DNA from: a virus
Length of the DNA: 32,064 nt
Virus record (IMG/VR): IMGVR_UViG_3300042154_002386
Span: 1-32,064 of that record
Reading direction: 5' to 3' (one strand)
The position numbers and the translations under genes were made by a program. The notes beneath the pieces were generated by a model that was given only the letters and a program-made list of their open reading frames with translations, was not told where the DNA came from and made no database searches. This document shows positions 8,376 through 16,999 of the stretch, one piece after another. Position 1 is the stretch's first letter, and each line of letters begins with the position of its first letter.

Positions 8376-9324
8376 TAATTTAATTATATACGTATCGTCT
8401 CGAAATAATTATGATATGCTGAAAGGCGAAGTATTTAAAAACATTAATACTGAAAGATTTGAATTGATTAATGTAGATGATAATTCTTCTGCAGACGAAG
8501 TTGCAACAGGAAAACAATATTGTTCTGAAAATAACATAGTTTTTTTAGAAAATAAAGACCGCGGGGTTCAAATGGCAACGCAAACATTAATTGATTTTAT
8601 TAACGAGAACAGGCCGAATTGCAAATGGATAGTTTGTTTTCAACATGACATATATCCAATTTCTGAAAATTTCTTTAAAACATTATCTGGATATATTTCA
8701 GAAGAAAAATTAAATGAATTTGGTATAGTTGGCTTCAATGTTTTAGATAATGGAGATTATACTAATGATTGTTTAGATAAGTTTAGTAGCGGCGAATCAC
8801 CGCTAGGGATGATTGGAATGGCACATTTATCAATTCGATCGAATTCTGGAAGATGGTTATGTCCTAAACAGCAAGATAAATTAATCAATTCAGGAAATTG
8901 GAATCAGCCATTTATTTCAGAATTTCCAATGTGGGCGGCAGTTGGCATCAATGTGTCGTTATGGAATAAATATATCAAACCAACAAATGAATATCATTTT
9001 CATCTATGGTTACCGGATATTGCAATGCAGTTTAATTATTTAAATTTTCCATGTTTAACTTTACCAAATTTGTATTGTTTAAATAATCAATTTTTAAAAG
9101 AAAAATATAATATTAATGCTAATTCCGCGACTGGTGCTAAATCAGGAAATGAATACCACTTTGGTAAATATTCAAATTTTGATGCTTGGCGTTCTCGATG
9201 GGGATGGGATTATGAAAATACAAATACTTTTGAATCAATTAAACAAAGTTACGATAACACGTTGATTGGTGAATATTATAAACACGATATACAAACAGGC
9301 CCATTAAGAAAATACGAATTATGA
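8368..9324 (+). CDS. putative GT-A glycosyltransferase
   Basis: A 318-residue protein beginning LIIYVSSRNNYDML, with FELINVDDNSSADE as a plausible nucleotide-binding strand and WIVCFQHDIYPISENF as a DxD-like site (H-D-I-Y). The C-terminal half is rich in aromatics (W/Y/F) and Asn, like acceptor-binding regions. Its ATG overlaps the epimerase stop by 8 bases and its own stop overlaps the next SDR gene. The overall order resembles GT2-like enzymes, but the match is weak and it could be another GT-A clan. Confidence 0.6.
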   Translation: MNDNLIIYVSSRNNYDMLKGEVFKNINTERFELINVDDNSSADEVATGKQYCSENNIVFLENKDRGVQMATQTLIDFINENRPNCKWIVCFQHDIYPISENFFKTLSGYISEEKLNEFGIVGFNVLDNGDYTNDCLDKFSSGESPLGMIGMAHLSIRSNSGRWLCPKQQDKLINSGNWNQPFISEFPMWAAVGINVSLWNKYIKPTNEYHFHLWLPDIAMQFNYLNFPCLTLPNLYCLNNQFLKEKYNINANSATGAKSGNEYHFGKYSNFDAWRSRWGWDYENTNTFESIKQSYDNTLIGEYYKHDIQTGPLRKYEL

Positions 9325-10301
9325 AAATACTAGTAACAGGAGCTGCCGGGTTAATTGCAAGTCATTTAGTAGATTTTTTATTAGAGCAAGGACATATTGT
9401 AGTAGGACTAGATGATATGTCATACGGAAATATTGAAAATTTAAAAAATGCACATCAAAATAAAAATTTTCACTTTAAGAAAACAAGAGTACAATTTTTG
9501 ACTCTGCAGGAAGACAAATTTGATGTCATTTACCATTTAGCTTCAATGAAAAAGCCAGCAAATGGTATTATAAAGTCAGTTGATGTTTTAAAGGAAAATT
9601 ATCAAATGATTGAAACAGTCGTTGCAGACGCAGTAAAGAATGGGTCATTTTTAATATTTACATCAACATCTGATGTATATGGTAATTCTGCAACATTTTT
9701 AGAATCAGAGGCAATTACTATCGGCCCGCCAACTAATGAACGATATTCATATGCATTATCTAAATTATATGGAGAACAATTTATTTTTAATGAAATTCAA
9801 CAATCGAATTTAAAGGGATGCGTAGTTAGAGTATTTGGGTGTGCTTCTTGGCGATCTAATAAAAGTTGGTCTGGTGGGCATGTTCCATTATTTGTGGATA
9901 GAGCTTTGAAAGGCGAATCAATTCATATTCATGGAGATGGAATGCAAACTAGATCGATTAGTCACGCATTGGATATTGCCTGTGGTTTAAGTAAATTAAT
10001 ACAACATATTGATTCGGTCAATGGACAAATTATTAATTTTGGCACAAATGAACAAACTACGGTACGAGCAGTTGCTGAATATATTATATCTAAAACTAAT
10101 TCAAAATCTGAATTAATTTTTGATGGCCGAGAACAAGTATTTGGAAATTATAAAGAAATCATGAATCGATTTGCAAATACGACTAAAGCAAAAGACTTAA
10201 TTAACTTTACGATAAATTATTCAACTTATCAAGTTATAGATGAAATAATCAAGGTATATAGTGATGAAAATAGCGGTTATTACTCCGGTACAGCACATTA
10301 A
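9321..10301 (+). CDS. NAD-dependent epimerase/dehydratase (extended SDR)
   Basis: A 326-residue extended SDR. The NAD loop is TGAAGLIAS at residues 6-14, then D31-D32, YHLAS at 71-75, the TSTSDVYGN serine region near 114-122, and catalytic Y144-x3-K148 (YALSK). VRVFGCAS and HIHGDGMQTRSISHALDIA match the C-terminal sugar-binding part. The loop TGAAGLIAS replaces the usual F of GFIG with L and its last G with A. It probably supplies a modified NDP-sugar together with the SDR at 7515; the two are clearly diverged, not duplicates. The 3' end overlaps the next gene by 38 bases. Confidence 0.88.
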   Translation: MKILVTGAAGLIASHLVDFLLEQGHIVVGLDDMSYGNIENLKNAHQNKNFHFKKTRVQFLTLQEDKFDVIYHLASMKKPANGIIKSVDVLKENYQMIETVVADAVKNGSFLIFTSTSDVYGNSATFLESEAITIGPPTNERYSYALSKLYGEQFIFNEIQQSNLKGCVVRVFGCASWRSNKSWSGGHVPLFVDRALKGESIHIHGDGMQTRSISHALDIACGLSKLIQHIDSVNGQIINFGTNEQTTVRAVAEYIISKTNSKSELIFDGREQVFGNYKEIMNRFANTTKAKDLINFTINYSTYQVIDEIIKVYSDENSGYYSGTAH

Positions 10302-11208
10302 TGGTGTATTAGACATATTACAAACAAAAGGAGATGTATTTTTAAACGAAACTGCATCTAAATCTGAAGTTAGAGATCTTTTATTAAAAGAAAACATTGA
10401 CACTATAATTTGTAATCCAAATCAACAGACATATAAAATTGACCATGAATTATTAAATGGTACTAATGTAACATTAATTAATACATGTTCAACTGGCATG
10501 AATCATATCGATCAGGAATATTGTAATTCTAATAATATTAATATATATTCTTTAACTAAAGATTATAAATTGATAAAACAATTGCCGTCGACATCCGAAT
10601 TAGCATTCGGATTGATGTTGTCATTATTAAGAAACATTCCAACTGCAAATCAACACGTTTCTGAATATAAATGGGACTATACTAATTTTGTAGGCAGACA
10701 AGTTAAAGGATTAACGGTTGGTATAATTGGATATGGTCGTTTAGGAAAAATGATGTTCGATTATTGTAATGCATTTGGAGCTAAGGTGAAGATTTATGAT
10801 CCATATGAAAAACAAAATTTGTCAGATGCATTTTTATTAAATCATTATGCAACATTGGAACATATGTTTGAAACATCTGATGTAATTTCATTGCACGTAC
10901 ATGTTACTAATGAAACTAAATATATGATAGATCGTAAGCTTCTTGGATTATGTAAAAATAGTCCTTATATTATAAATACATCGCGCGGAGAAATTGTACA
11001 TGAACATGATATTGTTGATGCGCTAGATGCAAATTTAATAGCGGGATACGGAACTGATGTTATAGAGAATGAATTTGATGATTTAACTAAGTCACCGATA
11101 ATCATAGCAATGAATAATAAAAAAAATATAATAGTTACTCCGCATATTGGCGGAATGACTCATGAAGGACAAAAAAAGGCATATACATGGGCAGTAAACA
11201 AACTTTAA
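10264..11208 (+). CDS. D-isomer-specific 2-hydroxyacid dehydrogenase (PGDH-like)
   Basis: A 314-residue NAD-dependent 2-hydroxyacid dehydrogenase. The cofactor site is GxGxxG at residues 156-161 (GYGRLG), followed by D179 (IYDPY). The catalytic triad is visible as R241 in NTSRGE, a Glu at 268/270 in DVIENE, and H294 in TPHIGG. Its length is near the 3-phosphoglycerate/erythronate dehydrogenase catalytic core, without a regulatory ACT domain. Inside a glycan operon it may make a hydroxyacid or keto-acid precursor rather than serine; that is inference. I chose ATG 10264 over the adjoining GTG. It overlaps both neighbours (38 bases upstream, 22 downstream). Confidence 0.88.
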   Translation: MKIAVITPVQHINGVLDILQTKGDVFLNETASKSEVRDLLLKENIDTIICNPNQQTYKIDHELLNGTNVTLINTCSTGMNHIDQEYCNSNNINIYSLTKDYKLIKQLPSTSELAFGLMLSLLRNIPTANQHVSEYKWDYTNFVGRQVKGLTVGIIGYGRLGKMMFDYCNAFGAKVKIYDPYEKQNLSDAFLLNHYATLEHMFETSDVISLHVHVTNETKYMIDRKLLGLCKNSPYIINTSRGEIVHEHDIVDALDANLIAGYGTDVIENEFDDLTKSPIIIAMNNKKNIIVTPHIGGMTHEGQKKAYTWAVNKL

Positions 11209-11750
11209 AGGTATTAGTAATAATACCAACAAAATTAGATTCAACGAGACTTCAGAATAAAAATATTCAACAAATAAATGGAAAACCTATGGTTGAATAT
11301 TCAATTGAATATGCAAAATCAAGTAAGTATAATCCTACAATTGTAGTTTCATCAGAAAGTCCGCATGTATGGGATATTGCGTTGAAAAATGATGTATTAT
11401 GGACTGCGAGGCCAGATCATCTTTTAAAAGATGCTGAAGTAACTGATGTGTATATTGAGTTTTGTAGTAAAATTGAAGATGGACAGTATGATTTAGTTGT
11501 AGCATTACAGCCAGATAATCCAGATAGATCACATACATTAGACGAATGTATCGATTATATGATTTCAAATAATTATGATGATTTAATTACCGTTAATCCT
11601 TCATATAAACGAAGTGGGTCTGTTAGAGTGTTTAAATTTGAGTATTTAAAAAATTCAATGGTTAGTAAAAGAATTGGGTGTATACAAGATGCTGCAACCG
11701 ATATTCATTATTTAGATGATTTAAAACAAGTAGAACAAAAAATAGGTTAA
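11187..11750 (+). CDS. NeuA-like cytidylyltransferase (acylneuraminate cytidylyltransferase family)
   Basis: A 187-residue nucleotidyltransferase resembling CMP-nonulosonate synthetases. The N-terminal IIPTKLDSTRLQNKN corresponds to the IPARxGSKxxPxKN nucleotide-binding loop, followed by INGKPMVEYSIEYA and later VVALQPDNPDRS, equivalent to the LQPTSPLR block. Typical NeuA proteins are about 220-230 aa, so this one is compact. With the NeuB-like enzyme two genes downstream, it would activate the nine-carbon acid as a CMP-sugar. Some activating-loop residues deviate, so KDO-like or other sugar specificity is possible. Confidence 0.75.
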   Translation: MGSKQTLKVLVIIPTKLDSTRLQNKNIQQINGKPMVEYSIEYAKSSKYNPTIVVSSESPHVWDIALKNDVLWTARPDHLLKDAEVTDVYIEFCSKIEDGQYDLVVALQPDNPDRSHTLDECIDYMISNNYDDLITVNPSYKRSGSVRVFKFEYLKNSMVSKRIGCIQDAATDIHYLDDLKQVEQKIG

Positions 11751-11751
11751 T

Positions 11752-12339
11752 ATGGCAAAATTTGGAAAAGAACGGTTTCCATCCAATTATCAAAATGCAG
11801 TAGGAATGAACTCAAGTTCAACGTTACATGAAAATTCAAAAGAATTGGTTAAACTACTTAAACAACATAATATTTTAAATTCCGAATCAAAGATCTTCGA
11901 GCTAGGATCAGGCCCTGGCAGAAATTTGCATTACATTAATGTCGAATTTAAAACGAATAACATTTATTGTAGTGATCTATTTGCAGAATCATCTAAGAAT
12001 AATATGTCTGAGTCAATAAAGAATATTATTACATTTTATGAAGGTGACTCACAAGATATCATCGATAATAATATTATTGAAGATTTAGATTTGTTTTTAG
12101 TTTCAGATCATTTTATGCATTTACAATATGAAAAGGCCGATTATATTATCAAAATGATTTTAAAAAATTGGAATCCTAAATATATAATGTTACGCGAACT
12201 GAAAAAAGAATTTGAAACCCCAGACCATCCTAGACTATTTCATAATTATGATCAGTTTTTACAAAAATATGATTTAATTTTAGAAACAACTAGCAGGCAA
12301 ACTGATGCATATTTTATTTGGTTATTAAAAAGAAAATAA
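11752..12339 (+). CDS. class I SAM-dependent methyltransferase
   Basis: A 195-residue methyltransferase. The SAM-binding motif I is FELGSGPGRNLHYI around residues 45-58, followed by an acidic strand end IYCSDLF, a DLFLVSDHFMHL block in the motif IV position, and a C-terminal beta region. It sits between the NeuA-like and NeuB genes with one-base spacers, so it probably methylates a sugar, either free, nucleotide-linked or on the finished glycan. No DNA-methylase catalytic motif (DPPY/NPPF) is present, which argues against base modification. Confidence 0.8.
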   Translation: MAKFGKERFPSNYQNAVGMNSSSTLHENSKELVKLLKQHNILNSESKIFELGSGPGRNLHYINVEFKTNNIYCSDLFAESSKNNMSESIKNIITFYEGDSQDIIDNNIIEDLDLFLVSDHFMHLQYEKADYIIKMILKNWNPKYIMLRELKKEFETPDHPRLFHNYDQFLQKYDLILETTSRQTDAYFIWLLKRK

Positions 12340-12340
12340 T

Positions 12341-13138
12341 ATGAGAATAATAGCAGAAATTGGTTGGAATCACTGCGGTGATATGAATCTAGCAAAAGAA
12401 ATGATTAAAGCGGCTGCAGACAGTGGAGCTGATTACGCCAAATTTCAAACTTGGTCTGTTTCTAGATTAAAAACAGGTGATTGGGACAACGATGGTCGCC
12501 GGGAGATTTATGAGCATGCTGAATTAACAAAAGAGCGCCATGAAGAATTAATTTCATATTGTAAAGAAATGAATATTTCATTCTTGTCATCAGTTTTTAG
12601 TACCGAAGATGCTAAACTATTAGTAGAATTAAAATGTAATTCAGTTAAAATACCTAGTTTTGAATCTAGAAATATTGAGTTAATTAAATATTGCAATGAC
12701 CATTTTGAAACCGTATTTATGTCAACGGGTACATCAACATTGGAAGAAATTAAATATAGTATAAGTTTCTTTAATAAAGCAACATTATATTTAATGCACT
12801 GTGTTTCCGTATATCCTGGAAAATATGAAATTGCAAATCTTCCAAAAATGATTGCGTTAAAACAAGTACACAATTTAGTTGGATATAGCGATCATATCGA
12901 AGGAATTGAATCTGCTAAGATTGCATTAGGATTAGGCGCAGTTGTTATTGAAAAACATTTTACAATCGATAATAATCTTCCAGGCCGGGATAATAAGTTT
13001 GCAATACTTCCAAATGAATTACTTGGATTACGTAAATATATTAATTATATTCATGATATGATGATAGATCATGGAACTAGTTATAATGAATTAGAATCTG
13101 ATTCAAGAACGAATTATGCAGGTAGATTTAATGGATAA
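12341..13138 (+). CDS. neuB: NeuB-type nonulosonic acid (sialate/legionaminate-like) synthase
   Basis: A 265-residue TIM-barrel synthase that should condense phosphoenolpyruvate with an N-acyl hexosamine to make a nine-carbon 2-keto acid. Family landmarks are AEIGWNHCGDMNLAKE at the N-terminus, GADYAKFQTW, FLSSVFS, KIPSFES, MSTGTSTLEE, LMHCVSVYP, VGYSDHIEG, and VIEKHFTIDNNLPGRDNKF near residues 205-223. Standard NeuB enzymes are about 340-350 aa with a C-terminal SAF (antifreeze-like) domain; this one stops after the barrel. The SAF domain normally helps close the partner active site, so it may act with an unseen partner or use a modified site. Sialic, legionaminic and pseudaminic products cannot be told apart from sequence. 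Confidence 0.9.
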   Translation: MRIIAEIGWNHCGDMNLAKEMIKAAADSGADYAKFQTWSVSRLKTGDWDNDGRREIYEHAELTKERHEELISYCKEMNISFLSSVFSTEDAKLLVELKCNSVKIPSFESRNIELIKYCNDHFETVFMSTGTSTLEEIKYSISFFNKATLYLMHCVSVYPGKYEIANLPKMIALKQVHNLVGYSDHIEGIESAKIALGLGAVVIEKHFTIDNNLPGRDNKFAILPNELLGLRKYINYIHDMMIDHGTSYNELESDSRTNYAGRFNG

Positions 13139-13772
13139 AATTTCAGTTATAATTAGAACTCGCAATGAATCTGAATATATAGGTTTTGCAATTCAATCGG
13201 CTATTGATCATTTTAAAGATCCAGAAATTATCATTATGGATAATAATTCTAATGATGATTCTATAGAAATTGTAAATTTATTTTCGCTTAAAACAAATAT
13301 ACAAGTATTCAATATTGATAACTATAGTCCCGGTAGATCTATTAATGAAGCAGTAAAACGATGTAATAATGATATTATTTTAATTTTATCTGCACATTCT
13401 CAGATTCATAAAATGGATTATGAATATGTCCAGTCTTGTTTAAAAAATCATGTAGCAGTATTTGGGAAACAAACTCCTATATACAGAGGTAAAAAAATAA
13501 CACCTAGATATATTTGGAGTCATTTTGGAACTGAAGAAGTTACTAATTTATTTTCAATCATTGAAGATAGATACTTTTTACATAATGCATTTTGTTTTTA
13601 TAGTAAAGAACATTTATTAAAATATCCATTTGATGAAAAACTAGTAGGCAAAGAAGATAGATATTGGGCTATTGATCAAGTTGAACTTGGATATTCATTT
13701 TTTTATACACCAAAAATAGAAATTAACCATTATTGGACCAACAATGGAGCAACATGGAAAGGTTTAGCATGA
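13131..13772 (+). CDS. GT2 family glycosyltransferase lacking a canonical DxD
   Basis: A 213-residue GT2-like transferase. It starts MDKISVIIRTRNESEYIGFA, then EIIIMDNNSNDDS (nucleotide-binding strand), SPGRSINEAV, and ILILSAHSQ where most GT2 enzymes have a DxD/DAD metal motif. An Ala-His variant occurs in some GT2 subgroups, so activity is not excluded. The C-terminal half ends with DQVELGYSFFYTP. I chose ATG 13131, which gives an 8-base overlap with neuB (ATGGATAA), over an in-frame ATG at 13116. The stop overlaps the next start by ATGA. Confidence 0.78.
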   Translation: MDKISVIIRTRNESEYIGFAIQSAIDHFKDPEIIIMDNNSNDDSIEIVNLFSLKTNIQVFNIDNYSPGRSINEAVKRCNNDIILILSAHSQIHKMDYEYVQSCLKNHVAVFGKQTPIYRGKKITPRYIWSHFGTEEVTNLFSIIEDRYFLHNAFCFYSKEHLLKYPFDEKLVGKEDRYWAIDQVELGYSFFYTPKIEINHYWTNNGATWKGLA

Positions 13773-14482
13773 AATTAGCAGTTTATACAGCATTATTTAC
13801 GGACAATCCGGATTATTTATATGGTGATCTTATACCATATGTACATGATAAAAATGGAATAGATTATATTGCATTTACTAATAGTGATTATTTAGAATCC
13901 AATTTTTGGGATGTACGTAAAATGGATATATGGAGATCTGGTCGATGGACCGCTAGAAAATGTAAAACATCTCCGGAAGAATTATTACCTGAATACGATG
14001 CCTGGTTGTGGATGGATAATGAAATTTATTTTACATACGACCCACATGATTTATTTGCATTACATTTAAATGATTTTGATTTAGCAGTTCATGTTCATTG
14101 TGATCGAGATTGTATTTATCAAGAAGTAAATGAAACTATTGATAGAAACCCGCTGCGTGATCCTAAAGAAATGATTATTAATCAAGGAGTGGAGTACCAA
14201 CAACAAGGATACCCAAAAAATACTGGTTTATATGAAAATGGTATATTATATCGACGAAACACTGAATTAATAAGAAATTTCAATAAAACGTGGTTTGAAG
14301 AAACTGCAAAATGGAATACTGAAGATCAAATTTCAATGATGTATGCATTATGGAAATATCCAGCTGTTACCGTTAATGCCTTAAAACAAACATTTGTTTC
14401 GCATAACTATAAAAACACGTATTTACCATTAACAGATCAATTTAAATGTTTGCCTAGATCGAATCGATATGTTAAAAAGTAA
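13769..14482 (+). CDS. TOD1/MUCI70-type glycosyltransferase-like protein (DUF616)
   Basis: A 237-residue protein matching the DUF616 (TOD1/MUCI70, glycosyltransferase-like) family. It has an N-terminal MKLAVYTALFTDNPDYL, IDYIAFTNSDYLESNFWDV, a DAWLWMDNEIYF acidic motif, DLAVHVHCDRDCIYQE, then GLYENGILYRRN and NTEDQISMMYALWK. The family is known from plants and bacterial polysaccharide loci. The MDNE stretch probably replaces the DxD metal site. I use ATG 13769 (ATGA overlap) rather than an ATG 36 bases upstream inside the GT2 gene. It probably adds a hexose-like sugar; the substrate is unknown. Confidence 0.8.
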   Translation: MKLAVYTALFTDNPDYLYGDLIPYVHDKNGIDYIAFTNSDYLESNFWDVRKMDIWRSGRWTARKCKTSPEELLPEYDAWLWMDNEIYFTYDPHDLFALHLNDFDLAVHVHCDRDCIYQEVNETIDRNPLRDPKEMIINQGVEYQQQGYPKNTGLYENGILYRRNTELIRNFNKTWFEETAKWNTEDQISMMYALWKYPAVTVNALKQTFVSHNYKNTYLPLTDQFKCLPRSNRYVKK

Positions 14483-15485
14483 AATATTATTATTATTTAC
14501 AAATCATAGAGTTGCTGAAAAACTATGGCCTATTATACCGCGGTTGGCCGATGAATATGAAATTGATTTATTTTGTGTTGGTCTATTTAGTTTACATACC
14601 CCATGGATTGGCGATATTGATGAACGTATTATTGCAATCAATAAATATAAACGGTATTTTAGTAATATAATTCAAGGACCTGGAATAAAATTTCATGGTG
14701 ATAAAATACAACACTCATTGCTAGATTTTATTAATTTAAATTCGTATAAGTTTGTAATTTATGATGACAATCGAGAAATGCAAGAATTTAAAATTCCAGA
14801 TTTTTATAATGAATGCAAACACAGAAATATTAAAGTAATTGGTAATGTACATGGCAATGAAGATGTTACGATAGATGCATCGGGTATTAGTTATGATTTT
14901 AAATTAGAATTTCACACCGGCGGAATTCCTGCGAATGATACATTAGCTAATGTAGTAGTTCAGCCCAGTCATATATTAGTTATAACCAATTACCTAGGCA
15001 ATCGTGAATCTATATTTCCTATTAATTTCGATCAACATTTTGTTTATGAATCTGGAATTTTAGAATTATCTAAACATTTTAACTTACCAATAAAAGTAAA
15101 AATAAAAACAAGACTTGATAAACCAGATTTTATTAATGATATTTCATATGTAAATAATCTATTAGACTGCGAAGTTATAACAAATTCAGAAAATATTGAT
15201 AATGTAATAGCCAATTCTGCTGTAGTTATATCAGCCCCATCTACATTATCATTTAAGTCGATTCAATTAGGAATTCCGACAGTATTGATTAAAGGGTGTG
15301 GACAAATTGGTAAATTCGATTCATATGCAGGATTAGTAGATCTAAGTAAACAACAAATATTTGATTCTATTCAACATCAAATTGATTGTGGTAAATTTAA
15401 TGAATATATACAAAATACCATCGCAGGTGGCCTTGAATTTAATTCATCGCAAAAATATGTTAACTATATAAAAACAATGTTATGA
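14469..15485 (+). CDS. GT-B-fold glycosyltransferase-like protein
   Basis: A 338-residue protein with two Rossmann-like halves. The first begins SKILLLFTNHRVAEKLW with GNVHGNE in the middle. The second contains VVISAPSTLSFKSIQLGIPTVL at about residues 250-275, the layout seen in UDP-GlcNAc 2-epimerase-like and CDP-glycerol/teichoic-type GT-B enzymes, where a Ser/Thr-rich loop and a GxPTVL strand hold the nucleotide. No EX7E motif is present, so it is not GT4. It could be a transferase for the nonulosonate or a 2-epimerase making its hexosamine precursor; I cannot decide. It overlaps upstream by 14 bases and downstream by ATGA. Confidence 0.55.
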   Translation: MLKSKILLLFTNHRVAEKLWPIIPRLADEYEIDLFCVGLFSLHTPWIGDIDERIIAINKYKRYFSNIIQGPGIKFHGDKIQHSLLDFINLNSYKFVIYDDNREMQEFKIPDFYNECKHRNIKVIGNVHGNEDVTIDASGISYDFKLEFHTGGIPANDTLANVVVQPSHILVITNYLGNRESIFPINFDQHFVYESGILELSKHFNLPIKVKIKTRLDKPDFINDISYVNNLLDCEVITNSENIDNVIANSAVVISAPSTLSFKSIQLGIPTVLIKGCGQIGKFDSYAGLVDLSKQQIFDSIQHQIDCGKFNEYIQNTIAGGLEFNSSQKYVNYIKTML

Positions 15486-16171
15486 AAATAATATACAGAA
15501 TATCAGACACTGGTTATAAAAAAGAAAAACCAGATTACATAGACAACGAAACGTGTTTAGCTAATGCTATTAAAGTGTTCCACAATGTAGAATGGTCTAT
15601 TATAGCAGACAATTGTAGCAAAGAAACATTGAACATGATTACTAAATATGTTCATCCTAATAAAATAACTACAGTGTCAGTAGGGCATGGAGCTGGTACA
15701 TTTAATTTAGCATTAGATGAAGCACTCGAATACAGTGATGATGATATAGTTTACTTTATAGAAAATGATTATCTACACAAACCAGAATCCGTAAAAATAC
15801 TAAAAGAAGGATTCGAATTGGGAGCTTCATTTGTTGCATTGTATGATCATCCAGATAAATACCTAGACCCGAGTAACGGAGGTAATCCATATAGTGCCGG
15901 GGGAGCGGAAGATACCCGAGTTTATTTAACTGACAGTTGTCATTGGAAAGTTACTAATTCAACAACAATGACATTTGCAGCAAAGGTATCCACATTAAAA
16001 CGAGTAGAACCGATACTAAGAAAACATACATCGGGTACGCACCCAGATGACTTCCAAATGTTTTTGGAACTAAGACAACAAGGAGAATTATTAATAACAC
16101 CTTTACCAGGATATGCAACACATGGCGAAACTGCGTGGTTATCTCCTTTAACAGATTGGAGCAAAGTATGA
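15482..16171 (+). CDS. GT-A-type glycosyltransferase
   Basis: A 229-residue protein with a GT-A-like layout. An early strand EWSIIADNCSKETLNMI is followed by GAGTFNLALDEAL and IVYFIENDYLHKPES, where E-N-D-Y replaces the DxD metal site. The C-terminal part has TMTFAAKVSTL, then THPDDFQMF (a plausible catalytic acid region) and ATHGETAW with a possible metal-binding His. Such proteins occur beside other transferases in phage and bacterial glycan loci. It is ATGA-coupled to both neighbours. Donor and acceptor are unknown. Confidence 0.7.
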   Translation: MKIIYRISDTGYKKEKPDYIDNETCLANAIKVFHNVEWSIIADNCSKETLNMITKYVHPNKITTVSVGHGAGTFNLALDEALEYSDDDIVYFIENDYLHKPESVKILKEGFELGASFVALYDHPDKYLDPSNGGNPYSAGGAEDTRVYLTDSCHWKVTNSTTMTFAAKVSTLKRVEPILRKHTSGTHPDDFQMFLELRQQGELLITPLPGYATHGETAWLSPLTDWSKV

Positions 16172-16932
16172 TATCAGTAATTATCCCAACATATAAAAGT
16201 CCAGAAATGCTCGATCTATGTTTACGATCAGCAATCGAAGGACAAACAAATAAAAATCAGATCATAGTTGTAGTAGATGGGTTCTATGACTTAAATAAAG
16301 AGGTCTTAGACCGATGGACAGGCTCTATTGATATACTGAACCTACCGACCAATCAAGGTCTTTGTAGGGGCACTAATTTGGGGGTGTACAATGCCAGATA
16401 CGATAAGATACTCATTGTTAATGATGACAACATATTTCCAAAATTTTGGGATGATAATCTAGAGTTAAACTGTATTGATGGTGCTGTAATTTCTCCTAAT
16501 CAAATCGAACCCAGTCCAAGCATGTTCCCTCAGTTCCACATAAAGGATCTAGGAAAATCAATTAATTTATTTGATTTACCCCGATTTCAGGAATATGAAA
16601 AAGATTTAAATACAGTAACATATAAAAAAGTACCTGAAGAAACCGGCTCTACGCTCCCAATATTTATGTCTAAAACAGATTATTTAAGAGTAGGTGGGTG
16701 GGATGAAAATTACGAACATGGTATGGTCGCAGATTGGGACTTCTTTTTAAAATGCCAACTTTCAGGACTTAAAATGATTAGAACCTATAATTGCCATTTT
16801 TACCATTTTGCTTCAGTTTCAGTGAATGGAGAAAAAAGGCGGCGATCGGAGATTGCTGGTCATGAATATGCAAAATATAAATGGGGTGCTTATATTAAAC
16901 ATGATCCGGCTAACAACCTAAAGTTCATATAA
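16168..16932 (+). CDS. GT2 family glycosyltransferase
   Basis: A 254-residue classical GT2 transferase closing the glycan operon. It has SVIIPTYKSPEMLDLCLRS at the N-terminus, QIIVVVDGF, NQGLCRGTNLGV, ILIVNDDNIFP (metal-binding D-D), then GGWDENYEHGMVADWDFFLK, the WDE and DWD motifs typical of the acceptor side and catalytic base. Length and order fit rhamnosyl/galactosyl-type GT2 enzymes. I use ATG 16168, which overlaps the upstream stop by ATGA, instead of an in-frame ATG at 16135. After it comes a 67-base gap with a late-type promoter, so transcription probably resets here. Confidence 0.88.
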   Translation: MISVIIPTYKSPEMLDLCLRSAIEGQTNKNQIIVVVDGFYDLNKEVLDRWTGSIDILNLPTNQGLCRGTNLGVYNARYDKILIVNDDNIFPKFWDDNLELNCIDGAVISPNQIEPSPSMFPQFHIKDLGKSINLFDLPRFQEYEKDLNTVTYKKVPEETGSTLPIFMSKTDYLRVGGWDENYEHGMVADWDFFLKCQLSGLKMIRTYNCHFYHFASVSVNGEKRRRSEIAGHEYAKYKWGAYIKHDPANNLKFI

Positions 16933-16960
16933 AATGTATCAGAAAAATATTTCATATACA

Positions 16961-16973
16961 TATTTATAATAAA
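16961..16973 (+). promoter_or_regulatory. late-type promoter box TATTTATAATAAA (lysis operon)
   Basis: An exact second copy of the 13-mer at 3778, placed in the only gap between the glycan operon and the lysis genes, 26 bases before a 20-codon leader ORF. It resembles the T4 late -10 element. Late transcription of lysis genes would fit; this is inferred. Confidence 0.55.
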
Positions 16974-16999
16974 ATCTATAACTAACGCGAAATATATAT

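Noticed and set aside
11752-12339. DNA methyltransferase
   Set aside because: Motif I for SAM is present but no DPPY/NPPF or PC catalytic motif; the sugar-operon setting favours small-molecule methylation.
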